Part shown: piece after piece, positions 8,564 through 16,798 of the stretch
Layout of the letters: each line of letters begins with the position of its first letter
Position numbering within the stretch: the stretch's first letter is position 1
Assembly: GCA_003343905.1 (NCBI GenBank)
Contig: QAKI01000057.1
Span: 62,001 to 126,000 of the forward strand
Reading direction: 5' to 3'
DNA length: 64,000 bases
DNA from: Subdoligranulum variabile
GTDB taxonomy: Bacteria; Bacillota; Clostridia; Oscillospirales; Ruminococcaceae
Notes under the pieces: generated by a model
Database searches by the model: none
What the model saw: the letters and a program-made list of their open reading frames with translations, nothing else
Told to the model about the DNA's origin: nothing
Position numbers and translations under genes: made by a program

Positions 8564-9205
8564 ATGGAGGAACAATACCGGCAATACCTGATCGACACAT
8601 TGACCGGGAAGGACAATTTGAAAAAGGTGAAGGAAGAGGCTGCCCGATTGAGGCGCGCCCTTTCGCCGGAGGAAGCCATGCAAATCGCTTCGGAATTGTA
8701 CGGCTCAGAGCATTTTCAAATCCAGGAGATCGGCGTGCTCCTGTACGGCTATGCGGGCGCGACGCTGCCGGACGCATTGGAGTTTTTGCGCAATACCGTA
8801 AGCACGCATCCCAGTTGGAAGGTGCAGGAAGTTTTTGCAATGGCGTTTGACCTGTACTGTTCTGTAAACGGGTATCAGAACTCTCTGCCCACCATCCGGG
8901 AATGGCTGCAAGACGGCCGCCCTACTGTACGCCGGGCTGTTTCGGAAGGGCTTCGCATATGGACCAGCCGGGAGTATTTCAAAGACCACCCCGAAACGGC
9001 CATTGCCCTGCTCTCTGCGTTGAAAGCAGACGAAAGCGACTATGTGCGAAGATCCGCGGGCAATGCGCTGCGGGATATCAGCAAGAAATTTCCCGAACTG
9101 ATCGAAGCGGAACTTTCCTCTTGGGATATTTCGGACAAGCGCGTGGCGCAGGTGCATAAACTCGCCGATCGATACCTCATGGAAAAGCGCGCGGCCCGGC
9201 TTTGA
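8564..9205 (+). CDS. HEAT-like DNA alkylation repair protein (AlkC/AlkD family)
   Basis: A 213-residue all-helical protein. Its middle and C-terminal helices match the alkylation-repair HEAT family: 'WKVQEVFAMAFDLYC', 'RRAVSEGLRIWTSREYFK', and the strongly typical 'ESDYVRRSAGNALRDISKKFPEL'. Family members are DNA glycosylases that excise bulky or positively charged alkylated bases without base flipping. Catalytic residues were not checked against a structure. The start is ATG 8564 (GGAGG upstream); TTG 8558 is less likely. It lies 62 bp after the HAD gene and may share its promoter. Confidence 0.72.
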   Translation: MEEQYRQYLIDTLTGKDNLKKVKEEAARLRRALSPEEAMQIASELYGSEHFQIQEIGVLLYGYAGATLPDALEFLRNTVSTHPSWKVQEVFAMAFDLYCSVNGYQNSLPTIREWLQDGRPTVRRAVSEGLRIWTSREYFKDHPETAIALLSALKADESDYVRRSAGNALRDISKKFPELIEAELSSWDISDKRVAQVHKLADRYLMEKRAARL

Positions 9206-9249
9206 CGGCCCTGTACGCCGCCGCGAGACCCCTATTGATACGTTTTTAA

Positions 9250-9296
9250 TGCCCCCTGCCGTGACCGGTATAAAACCGGCCCCGGCAGGGGGCACT
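9250..9296. terminator. bidirectional hairpin between the alkylation repair gene and sigG
   Basis: GCCCCCTGCCG pairs with CGGCAGGGGGC around an ACCGGT...ACCGGC inner stem. It separates two convergent genes and probably ends both, although its T tracts are short on each side. Confidence 0.7.
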
Positions 9297-10076
9297 TTAA
9301 TTGGCAGAGATCTGTTCTTTGATCTGGCGCAGCGCGCCTTTTTCCAGCCGGCTGACCTGCGCCTGGCTGATGCCGATTTCTTTCGCCACCTGCATCTGGG
9401 TCTTGCCGTTCAGATACCGCATGGCGATGATGCGCCGCTCCCGCGGCGAAAGCGCCTTGACGGTATCGCGGAACATGATATCGCTGATCCAGCTTTCCTC
9501 CCCCGTGGCGTCGTGCAGCTGGTCCATGAGGGCCAGGCTGTCCTCCCCGTCCGAATAGACCGGCTCATACAGGCTGGCCGGTTCCACCACGGATTCCAGC
9601 GCAATGGCTACGTTTTCCGGCGTGGCCCCCACGCGCGCCGCGATCTCGGAAACGCGGGGTTCCCGGCCCTGTTCTTTCTGCAGGGCTTCCCGCGCCCGCA
9701 TGACATGGCAGGCAAGATCACGGATCGAACGGCTGACCCGCACGGCGTTGTTGTCCCGCAGGAAGCGGCGGATCTCGCCTACGATCATCGGTACCCCGTA
9801 GGTGGAGAACCGCACGTTCAGCGCCGGGTCAAAGTTGTCGATGGCTTTGATAAGCCCGATGCAGCCGACCTGGAACAGATCGTCCAGATTTTCGCCCCGG
9901 TTGGAGAATTTCTGCACGACGCTGAGTACCAGCCGCAGATTGCCCTGGATCATCTGCTGCCGGGCATCCCGGTCGCCCGCCCGTGCCGCGCGGATCAGGG
10001 CGCTCTTTTCCGCTTCGCTCAGCACCGGCAGCTGCGAGGTATCGACGCCGCACAGTTCCACCTTGCCTGGATACAT
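9297..10076 (-). CDS. sigG: RNA polymerase sporulation sigma factor SigG
   Basis: A 259-residue sigma-70 family factor of the SigF/SigG branch. Region 2 contains 'LVLSVVQKFSNRGENLDDLFQVGCIGLIKAIDNFDPALNVRFSTYGVPMIVGEIRRFLRD' (given here by its key blocks: FQVGCIGLIKAIDNFD, RFSTYGVPMIVGEIRR), then 'VRVSRSIRDLA'. Region 4 has the helix-turn-helix 'TQMQVAKEIGISQAQVSRLEK'. The N-terminal 'YPGKVELCGVDTSQLPVL' is a hallmark of SigG and the site contacted by the anti-sigma factor. It directs late forespore genes. Start ATG 10076 with AAAGGAGGATGG. In relatives it follows spoIIGA-sigE directly; here another gene intervenes. Confidence 0.95.
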   Translation of the reverse strand: MYPGKVELCGVDTSQLPVLSEAEKSALIRAARAGDRDARQQMIQGNLRLVLSVVQKFSNRGENLDDLFQVGCIGLIKAIDNFDPALNVRFSTYGVPMIVGEIRRFLRDNNAVRVSRSIRDLACHVMRAREALQKEQGREPRVSEIAARVGATPENVAIALESVVEPASLYEPVYSDGEDSLALMDQLHDATGEESWISDIMFRDTVKALSPRERRIIAMRYLNGKTQMQVAKEIGISQAQVSRLEKGALRQIKEQISAN

Positions 10077-10103
10077 TTTACCATCCTCCTTTTACTGTTC
10101 AGG

Positions 10104-10133
10104 AGTATGGGCGCCCGCCCTGCCCTGCAATCA
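10104..10133 (-). promoter_or_regulatory. candidate sigma-F/sigma-G promoter of sigG
   Basis: On the minus strand TGATTG and CATACT are 18 bp apart, resembling the sigma-F/sigma-G consensus (TGAATA-17/18-CATACTA). It ends 28 bp before the sigG start. It would let the forespore sigma factors transcribe sigG independently of sigE. Confidence 0.45.
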
Positions 10134-10208
10134 GAAAAGGAACTGGTAAAATCTTCTGCACGCGGCGGCCTGGTCCCGGCATAGCATGAGCAAAAGGAGG
10201 TCCTTGCT

Positions 10209-10727
10209 ATGGTTGAATCCATCTGGTTCGTGATCGTGCTGATCCTGCTTGCGGCTGTGTCCGTCGCGCTGGTGCTGGTGCTCGTTCTGCAGGCGGAACG
10301 CGGCAGCTCCGGGCGGGAAAGCCGCACCCAATACCTGACGGCCGATTATTCCCGCGAAGCCGGGTTCCGGCTCACCGACTACCCCAACAACGAACTGGTG
10401 ATCCTGCGCCGGTACTGGCTGATCGAGGGCGACATCGCCGCGTTGGACTATACGATCGTGCCCGGGCGCTTCGTGACGCTCTTTGTTTCCAAAAAGGGTC
10501 GTATGCATTACCCGTATTCCTATGCCCCAGGCACCTTTGACACTGTAGACGAGTACGAGATCAGCGGCATTACTGTGACCCAGAGCCAGAAACCCGGGCG
10601 GCGCACCGCCGTGTACTGGGTGCGGGACGACTTTGAGTTCCTGCTCTACTCCGAAGAACCGGAAATGAACATGATGAACGGCCTTGCCTACTACTTCATC
10701 AACAACACCCGCGCCGAGAAAACTTAA
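10209..10727 (+). CDS. Single-pass membrane protein of unknown function, antisense-oriented within the sigE-sigG region
   Basis: A 172-residue protein with one N-terminal transmembrane helix ('FVIVLILLAAVSVALVLVLVL') and a mixed alpha/beta outer or cytoplasmic domain. The end ('VYWVRDDFEFLLYSEE...MNGLAYYF') is reminiscent of DUF4367-type domains, but this is weak. Strong ribosome binding site AAAAGGAGG before ATG 10209. It faces opposite to the flanking sigma-factor genes; its stop codon overlaps the sigE stop (10724-10727), leaving no room for a terminator between them. Not recognised as any named family. Confidence 0.75.
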   Translation: MVESIWFVIVLILLAAVSVALVLVLVLQAERGSSGRESRTQYLTADYSREAGFRLTDYPNNELVILRRYWLIEGDIAALDYTIVPGRFVTLFVSKKGRMHYPYSYAPGTFDTVDEYEISGITVTQSQKPGRRTAVYWVRDDFEFLLYSEEPEMNMMNGLAYYFINNTRAEKT

Positions 10728-11437
10728 CCCACCACTTCCAGTTCTTTGCGCAGCCGCTTGATGATGCGCTTTTCCAGCCTTGAGATATAACTCTGGGAGA
10801 TGCCCAGCGCGTCGGCTACTTCTTTCTGGGTATGTTCCATCTCGCGGTTCAGCCCGAACCGCAGCTCCATGATGCGGCGTTCCCGCGGGTTCAGGCGTTC
10901 CACCGCATGGCGCAGGGCGGTGCGTTCTGCATGGCGTTCCAGCTCCTCCCCCACCTGGGGCTGGTCGCTGGTCAGCACGTCCATCAGCAGCAGTTCGTTC
11001 CCGTCGTTATCTGTGTTCAGCGGTTCGTCGATGCTGGCGTCCTGCCGGCGGTTGGAACTCTTGCGCAGATACATCAGGATCTCGTTTTCGATGCAGCGGC
11101 TGGCGTAGGTCGCCAGTTTGATCTTCTTGCTGGGTTCAAAGGTGTTGACCGCTTTGATCAGGCCGATCGTCCCAATGGAGATCATGTCCTCCAGCCCTGC
11201 GGAGGGGGTCTCGAACTTTTTGGCAATGTACACGACCAGTCGCAGGTTATGTGTGATGAGAAGTTCCCGCGCCCCCGTGTTCCCCGCCGAAAGTTCCGCC
11301 AGCGCCCGCTGTTCTTCCTGGGCGTCCAGCGGCGCGGGCAGAGTGTCCGACCCGTTGATGTAATGGAGTTCCTGGGGCGCCAACAGCCGCAGCCACAAAG
11401 TCTGCAAATGGCGGTTCATCTCTTTCAGTGTTTGCAT
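10724..11437 (-). CDS. sigE: RNA polymerase sporulation sigma factor SigE precursor
   Basis: This 237-residue sigma factor carries the pro-sequence of pro-sigma-E: about 26 residues with a hydrophobic, basic helix, ending in 'ELHYINGSDTLPAPL', equivalent to the B. subtilis SpoIIGA cleavage region 'YIGGSEALPPPL'. Region 2 has 'MISIGTIGLIKAVNTFEPSKKIKLATYASRCIENEILMYLR' (key blocks IGTIGLIKAVNTF and YASRCIENEILM). Region 4 has 'TQKEVADALGISQSYISRLEKR'. It controls early mother-cell genes after cleavage by the protease encoded just upstream. 18 bp separate it from spoIIGA. Confidence 0.95.
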   Translation of the reverse strand: MQTLKEMNRHLQTLWLRLLAPQELHYINGSDTLPAPLDAQEEQRALAELSAGNTGARELLITHNLRLVVYIAKKFETPSAGLEDMISIGTIGLIKAVNTFEPSKKIKLATYASRCIENEILMYLRKSSNRRQDASIDEPLNTDNDGNELLLMDVLTSDQPQVGEELERHAERTALRHAVERLNPRERRIMELRFGLNREMEHTQKEVADALGISQSYISRLEKRIIKRLRKELEVVG

Positions 11438-11455
11438 CGTGCGTTCCCTCCCGCG

Positions 11456-12346
11456 TTATAGAAAATCTTGTCCGTACAGTGCTTCATAGCGGTCACTGCC
11501 GAAGGACTGCGGCGCAAAGGCCACCGCCGTCCTTCCAAGGCCCAGGATGCCCTGGGCGGTGATCAGGCCGATATTGCCCACGGCGAACCCCGGCAGCAGG
11601 CCGCACTGGGCCGCCGTCTTGCAGGGGATCAGACGCAGCTTCATCCCCTCCGGCGGGCGTTCCGGGGCCTTGCCGTCAAACCACGCCTTGAGATAATCCC
11701 GCACAGGCGGCGGGATACGCGGCCCCGCATCGGGGAAGCTGACGACCAGCACCGGCAGGCAGGTGATGGGGTCGGTCAGGTGGCAGCCGGTGTCCAGCGC
11801 CGCCCGCAGATGCACCGGCACGCCCGCCAGTTCCACTTCCAGCCCCACCGGCTGCCCGGACGGTTTGCGGTGCGCCAGCAGGCGCATTCCCAGTTCGACC
11901 GCCAGGCAGCCCGCGCCGGACAATACGACCAGAAGCAGCGGCGATACCCGCAGATAGACCGTCAGGTTGCCCGTCTGCAATACCCTTGTCCCGGTGTTCA
12001 GGATCACGAGCATGACCAGCCCCGCCAGCGCGATGTTGAACGCCGCGTACCAGCAGGCCGCCGTCACCAGCCGCCGTTTGTTCCGGCAGCCGAACGCCGC
12101 CGCCGTGATGAGCAGCGCCGTGGCAATCTTATAGGCAAGCTGGACCGGGAACGGTTGTTCCGGGGCAAACAGAATCAGGGAGGAAAGGGCCGCCACACCG
12201 CTGCCCAGCAGCATTCGGCCGCCCCCTGCGCGCTGCCCGCTGAGCAGCCCCGCCGCCAGCAACAGGAAATACGCCGTCAGAAAGTTGACGAGCAAAAGCA
12301 CGTCCAGATAGATCACCGTCTTGATGCGCTCACGCCCTTTCCGCAT
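11456..12346 (-). CDS. spoIIGA: Sporulation sigma-E factor processing peptidase SpoIIGA
   Basis: About 296 residues. The N-terminal half has several transmembrane helices, beginning 'VIYLDVLLLVNFLTAYFLL' like B. subtilis SpoIIGA ('IYLDVIWLLNF'). The C-terminal half contains the aspartic-protease signature 'AALDTGCHLTDPITCLPVLVV', with the catalytic Asp in DTG. It cleaves pro-sigma-E from the septal membrane. The start is uncertain: ATG 12346 has no strong ribosome binding site, and GTG 12316 is an alternative that would match the B. subtilis N-terminus. It forms an operon with sigE. Confidence 0.88.
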   Translation of the reverse strand: MRKGRERIKTVIYLDVLLLVNFLTAYFLLLAAGLLSGQRAGGGRMLLGSGVAALSSLILFAPEQPFPVQLAYKIATALLITAAAFGCRNKRRLVTAACWYAAFNIALAGLVMLVILNTGTRVLQTGNLTVYLRVSPLLLVVLSGAGCLAVELGMRLLAHRKPSGQPVGLEVELAGVPVHLRAALDTGCHLTDPITCLPVLVVSFPDAGPRIPPPVRDYLKAWFDGKAPERPPEGMKLRLIPCKTAAQCGLLPGFAVGNIGLITAQGILGLGRTAVAFAPQSFGSDRYEALYGQDFL

Positions 12347-12457
12347 ACCGCTGTTTCTACCCAGTCTATGTGCGGCGGGCGAAGAAAATGCGCAAACGGT
12401 GAAAACCGCAAAAAAGCGACCCGCAGCGCCTATGTAGCGTCGTTTTCCGCTCATTAC

Positions 12458-12495
12458 AAAACAGCACAGGCCCCGCCAAGGCGGGGCCTGTGCTG
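12458..12495 (-). terminator. rho-independent terminator after mutS2
   Basis: A near-perfect hairpin, AGCACAGGCCCCGCC/GGCGGGGCCTGTGCT around a tiny loop, followed on the minus strand by TTTTG. It closes the mutS2 transcription unit before spoIIGA. Confidence 0.85.
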
Positions 12496-12566
12496 CAATA
12501 TTTGATTATGATACGACGGCAAGGGCGGGCGTGGCTTTGCGCGCGCTGCCCGGCCGGACCGCTTGC

Positions 12567-14939
12567 TTATTTCAATTCCACGACCGTCACGCCGCTCTCG
12601 CCCTCGCCATAGCGGCCCAGGCGGAAACTCTTGACAGCCTTGTGGGTGCGCAGATGTTTCTGGATCGCGCTGCGCAGCGCGCCGGTCCCGTTGCCGTGGA
12701 TGATGTACAACGTCTGCTGGCCGCGCAGCATACCGCTGTCCAGGAACTTGTCCACTTCGGCCAGGGCCTCGTCCACCGTGTAGCCCAGCAGGTTCAGTTC
12801 CATACTGGTCTTGCGGTTTTTGTCCAGTTGTACGCGGGTGCTGGCGCGCCGGGGTTCCTGCTTCGGGCGCTTTTCCATCTTGTCCGGGGCACGCAGGCCG
12901 GACAGCGGGACTTTTGTTTTCATGATGCCCGCGCGCACTTCCACCAGCCCGTCCCGGTCCGGGCGTGCCATCACGGTCGCCGGCTGGTTCAGTTCCGCGA
13001 TCACCACTTCCTGCCCGACCAGCACCTCTTTGAGGGGGACATACTGGCGTGCGGCCGGTTTGGCGTCGGTGCGTTTGAGCAGTGCTTCGGTATCCTTGCG
13101 GGCGATCTCACGCGCGCGGACCGCACGTTGGGCCGCGCTGGTCTTTTCGTCTTTCTGGATACGCCGCAGCTCGTCGGTCAGGTTATAGGCCTCGTTCTGC
13201 ACCTGCTGCATCAGGTCATGGGCGCGGCGGCGGGCTTCCTCCAATTCCTGCTTTCCCTGTTCAATCAGGGCGTCGCGCTCTTTTTCGGCCTTTTCCAGCG
13301 CGTGTTCCGCCGCGTAGCGGGCGCTTTCGGCTTCGGCCTGGGCGCTCTTGAGCTGCAGTTTCAGATCGTCCAACTGGGCCAGCACGCTGTCCAGCCGTTT
13401 ATCGTCGTTGGACATATGGCTGCGCGCCGCGTCGATGATCGTCTGCGGGATGCCCAGCTTGGAGCTGATAAGGAAGGCGTTGGACTTGCCCGGAACGCCG
13501 ACGCTGAGTTTATAGGTCGGCATCAGCGTTTCGACGTTGAACTCGCAGCTTGCGTTGACGACGCCGGGGGTTTCCAGCGCGAAAATTTTCAATTCCGCAT
13601 AATGGGTCGTGGCCATGACCAGACTGCCCTGCCGCCGCAGTTGTTCCAGAATGCTGACCGCCAACGCCGCGCCCTCGGCGGGGTCGGTACCGGCGCCCAG
13701 TTCGTCGATGAGCGCCAGTGTTCCCTGTCCTGCCCGGCGCAGGATGCCGCTGATCCGGCTCATGTGGCTGGAGAAGGTGGAAAGGCTCTGTTCAATGCTC
13801 TGCTCATCGCCGATATCCACCAGATATTCCTTAAAATGGCAGACCACACTGCTCTCGTGCGCCGGGATCAGGAAGCCGTGCTGGGCCATGGCGTTGAGCA
13901 GGCCCGCGGTTTTGATGGAGACCGTCTTGCCGCCGGTGTTCGGGCCGGTGATAACAAGGGTGTCGTATTCTTCGCCCAGCGTAATATCCACCGGAACCAC
14001 GCGATCTTTCGGGATCAAGGGGTGGCGCGCCCGGTTCAGGCGGAAACGCACCGTATCGCTGACGGCGGGCATGAAGGCGTTCTGCTCCACAGCCAGCCGC
14101 GCCTTTGCCAGCAGAAGGTCGATCTGCAGCATGGCTTCGTAGCTGTAGGAAAACTGCGGTTCCAGCAGGCCGACCTGGGCCGAGAAGGCCGACAGGATGC
14201 GGGTAATCTCCTCCTGTTCCTGGGCGCGCAGCTGCATGATCCGGGCGTTGGCTTCCACCACCGCCGTGGGTTCCACAAAGATCGTGGCGCCGGTGGAGGA
14301 TACGTCATGAATGACGCCGCCCACCTCGCCGCGGTACTCCGCGCGCACCGGCACCACATAGCGGCCGTTGCGCAGCGATACGACGGCATCCTGCAGGAAC
14401 TTGCTGGTCGTGGAATTTTTGATGATGTTGTCCAGTTTGGTACGGATGGAATCCTCGGTCTGCCGGATCTTGCGGCGCAGATCGTGCAGCGTCATGCTGG
14501 CGGTATCCGCCATTTCTTCCGGCGAAAGGATGCTGTCGGTGATCTGGCGTTCCAGCGCCGGCTGCGGGGCCAGCGCATAGAACAGATCGTCGGTCGGCAG
14601 CATATCGTGTTCGCTCAGGCCGTACCACTGGGAAAGGCCGGAAAAATTGCGCAGCGTGGCGGCTACTTCCAGCAGTTCGCCCATCGAAAGGATGCCGCCC
14701 TTCTGGGCGTGGGCGGCAATGCGGCGCACTTCCTGCACGCTGCCGAAGCGCGGGCTTCCGTTTTTGATCAACAGGGAGTTGATGGCGTTGGTCTGCGCGA
14801 GGGCGAAGCGTTCTTCCTCCACGGACGGGCAGGGGTCCAGCGCCTGCATCCGCTCTTTTGTTTCCTGGCAGACGCAGAGCTGCACGGCCCGTGCGATGAC
14901 TTTATCCAATTCCAGTGTGGTTTTGTAGGCTATATCCAT
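12567..14939 (-). CDS. mutS2: Endonuclease MutS2
   Basis: A 790-residue protein with the MutS2 architecture: an N-terminal helical/clamp region, an ATPase core with Walker A 'GPNTGGKTVSIKT' (about residues 325-337) and Walker B 'ALIDELGAGTDPAEGAALA', a long charged coiled coil (about 500-620), and a C-terminal Smr nuclease domain with 'NLLGYTVDEALAEVDKFLD' and 'IIHGNGTGALR'. The Smr LDxRG-type motif is degenerate here (LNLLG). Members act in suppression of recombination or in ribosome collision rescue. It follows recO by 19 bp. Confidence 0.95.
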   Translation of the reverse strand: MDIAYKTTLELDKVIARAVQLCVCQETKERMQALDPCPSVEEERFALAQTNAINSLLIKNGSPRFGSVQEVRRIAAHAQKGGILSMGELLEVAATLRNFSGLSQWYGLSEHDMLPTDDLFYALAPQPALERQITDSILSPEEMADTASMTLHDLRRKIRQTEDSIRTKLDNIIKNSTTSKFLQDAVVSLRNGRYVVPVRAEYRGEVGGVIHDVSSTGATIFVEPTAVVEANARIMQLRAQEQEEITRILSAFSAQVGLLEPQFSYSYEAMLQIDLLLAKARLAVEQNAFMPAVSDTVRFRLNRARHPLIPKDRVVPVDITLGEEYDTLVITGPNTGGKTVSIKTAGLLNAMAQHGFLIPAHESSVVCHFKEYLVDIGDEQSIEQSLSTFSSHMSRISGILRRAGQGTLALIDELGAGTDPAEGAALAVSILEQLRRQGSLVMATTHYAELKIFALETPGVVNASCEFNVETLMPTYKLSVGVPGKSNAFLISSKLGIPQTIIDAARSHMSNDDKRLDSVLAQLDDLKLQLKSAQAEAESARYAAEHALEKAEKERDALIEQGKQELEEARRRAHDLMQQVQNEAYNLTDELRRIQKDEKTSAAQRAVRAREIARKDTEALLKRTDAKPAARQYVPLKEVLVGQEVVIAELNQPATVMARPDRDGLVEVRAGIMKTKVPLSGLRAPDKMEKRPKQEPRRASTRVQLDKNRKTSMELNLLGYTVDEALAEVDKFLDSGMLRGQQTLYIIHGNGTGALRSAIQKHLRTHKAVKSFRLGRYGEGESGVTVVELK

Positions 14940-14958
14940 AACAGGGTATCGTTTCTCC

Positions 14959-15702
14959 TCATTCCAATACGGTTTTCAAAAATTCAAGGCTTTTGAGTCC
15001 ATGTTCCAGGTGCGCGAGCATGTACTGCTCGCTGACGCGGGACAGGTTTGCCTGGCTGGCCGGGGCCAGCGCAAAGGAAAATACTTTTTTATCTTCCACA
15101 AGGCAGATATGCCGCAGCGCGTGCAGCGCCCCGGCATCCAGGTTGGGGATATGCCGCGCCTTGTCGGCACATTCCGCGCAAAGAAGCTGCCCTTCCACAG
15201 GGTCAAAATAAAAATCGCCGCCGTCGTATTTTCCGCACCCGGCGCAGGCCAGAAGGTCCGGCTGATACCCGGCCATGCTCATGGCCCGCAGTTCATAGAT
15301 TGCTTTCAACTGGCGCAGCGGCATCTTTTTGGCGCCGATCATATACAGGCAGTTCAGCAGCAGACGCAGCTGCGGTTCCGCTTCCGGCGGCGCCGGGGAG
15401 AGCGCCATCGCAATCTCCGCAAAATAGGCGGCCAGGCTCATCCCCTCCACCGTTTCCGAAACGCCGTAGAACCCTTTTTTGAGCTGGGCCGTATCCACAA
15501 AATAGTGGCTGCGGCCGCTGGTCAGGCTGAACTCCGAATAGCAGAACAGGCCCGACGCGCTGAACAGCTTGTTTTTCAGCCGCAGGCTGCCCCGCGCCGA
15601 AGCGGAGATCACCCCCAGGTCAGGGGTCAGCAGGGTCAGGATCTGGTCGGCCTCCCCCACTTTGACCTGTTTCAAGACCAGCCCCGTCGTCGCGATCTGC
15701 AT
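14959..15702 (-). CDS. recO: DNA repair protein RecO
   Basis: A 247-residue protein: N-terminal OB-fold ('TTGLVLKQVKVGEADQILTLLT', 'GVISASARGSLRLKNK'), a helical middle, and a zinc finger (CAGCGKY ... CAEC). RecO loads RecA on SSB-coated single-stranded DNA together with RecR. Start ATG 15702 has GGGAGG six bases upstream. Its position after era and a small YqzL-like frame is the conserved Firmicute order. Confidence 0.93.
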   Translation of the reverse strand: MQIATTGLVLKQVKVGEADQILTLLTPDLGVISASARGSLRLKNKLFSASGLFCYSEFSLTSGRSHYFVDTAQLKKGFYGVSETVEGMSLAAYFAEIAMALSPAPPEAEPQLRLLLNCLYMIGAKKMPLRQLKAIYELRAMSMAGYQPDLLACAGCGKYDGGDFYFDPVEGQLLCAECADKARHIPNLDAGALHALRHICLVEDKKVFSFALAPASQANLSRVSEQYMLAHLEHGLKSLEFLKTVLE

Positions 15703-15805
15703 GTTCATCCTCCCGCAGTTCGCACTGATGCGATTTGTAATTCAGATAATCGTAGACGCTCCCGGTCTGCATAAACCGCGCCCAATCCCCAGACTGACAA
15801 GCCAT
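15620..15805 (-). CDS. Small YqzL-like protein between era and recO
   Basis: This 61-residue frame starts at ATG 15805 behind a G-rich ribosome binding site (AAGGGGGCGG). Its first 30 residues read 'WARFMQTGSVYDYLNYK', matching the YqzL pattern (W-x2-F-x2-TG-x4-YL-x-Y) of the tiny protein that lies exactly between era and recO in Bacillus. The remaining charged C-terminus runs 83 bp into recO in another frame, which is unusual. Function unknown. The call rests on a short motif plus synteny. Confidence 0.6.
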   Translation of the reverse strand: MACQSGDWARFMQTGSVYDYLNYKSHQCELREDEHADRDDGAGLETGQSGGGRPDPDPADP

Positions 15806-15886
15806 CGCGGTTGCCGCCCCCTTTCCTTGTTCACGATCATACCACAGAGAAAGGGGAAAAGTTGTCCAACCGGGGCGCAAGGGGCG

Positions 15887-16798
15887 TCAGGGCTTTGCAA
15901 ATCCCAGGGCGTTGAGAAGATTCTCGTTGTCACGCCAATCTTCGCGGACCTTGACCCAGCATTGCAGGTTCACCTGCACGCCCAGCAGTTCTTCGATGTC
16001 CAGCCGGGCGGCCGACGCGATCTTTTTCAGCATCTGCCCGCCCTTGCCGATGATCATGCCTTTATGGCTCTTGCGCTCGCAGTAAATATCCACGTCGATG
16101 TCGACCAGGTTTTTGTCCGGGCGCTCTTTGAAGCGTTCCACCACCACCGCGATGCCGTGGGGGATCTCCTCCCGCAGGAACAGCAGCGCCTTTTCCCGCA
16201 CCAGTTCGGCCACCAGTTCTTTTTCCGGCATATCGGTAAAGGCGTCATCCTCAAAATAATGGGGGCCTTCGTTGCCGTAGGGCTTCAGCAGGCCGAACAA
16301 TTCTTCACAGCCGGTGCCGTCCCTGGCGGAAAGCGCCACCACCTCGTCAAAGCAGCCGAAATCCCGGATCTGGCGCTTGCGCTGTTCCAGGGCGTCGAAG
16401 CTGTCCAGCAAGTCCACTTTATTGATGACGGCCACGGCAGGCCCGGCTTTCTGCAGGGCCTTGACCATCGTGAGTTCCGACTCGGTAAAATCACCGGCCG
16501 GTTCAAACAGCATCAGCGTCACATCCACATCCTTCAGGCTGGCCGCAGCGGTCTGGGCCATGCGGTTGTCCAGCTTGTTGCGCGCTTTATGGATGCCGGG
16601 GGTATCCATCAGTACATACTGCACGGGTCCCCGGGTGACCACACCCGTGATGCGGCTGCGGGTGGTCTGCGGTTTCTTTGTGACGATCGCGACTTTTTCC
16701 CCCACCAGATAGTTGGTCAGGCTGGATTTGCCCACGTTGGGGCGGCCCACCAGCGCCACAAAGACGCTGCTGGAAGGTTCAGGGATCGTTTTTGCCAT
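15887..16798 (-). CDS. era: GTPase Era
   Basis: A 303-residue protein with a GTPase domain: G1 'GRPNVGKSSL', G2 with 'KPQTTRSRITG', G3 'DTPGIH', G4 'NKVDLL', G5 'SARDGTG'. The C-terminal KH domain contains 'ERKSHKGMIIGKGGQMLKKIASAARLDIE' (key residues IIGKGG). Era binds the 3' end of 16S rRNA and aids 30S assembly. The true start is ATG 16798, overlapping the end of dgkA by 20 bp; the open frame continues far upstream without meaning. Confidence 0.97.
   Translation of the reverse strand: MAKTIPEPSSSVFVALVGRPNVGKSSLTNYLVGEKVAIVTKKPQTTRSRITGVVTRGPVQYVLMDTPGIHKARNKLDNRMAQTAAASLKDVDVTLMLFEPAGDFTESELTMVKALQKAGPAVAVINKVDLLDSFDALEQRKRQIRDFGCFDEVVALSARDGTGCEELFGLLKPYGNEGPHYFEDDAFTDMPEKELVAELVREKALLFLREEIPHGIAVVVERFKERPDKNLVDIDVDIYCERKSHKGMIIGKGGQMLKKIASAARLDIEELLGVQVNLQCWVKVREDWRDNENLLNALGFAKP

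Noticed and set aside
12531..14996. An 821-codon plus-strand frame
   Set aside because: Antisense shadow of mutS2.
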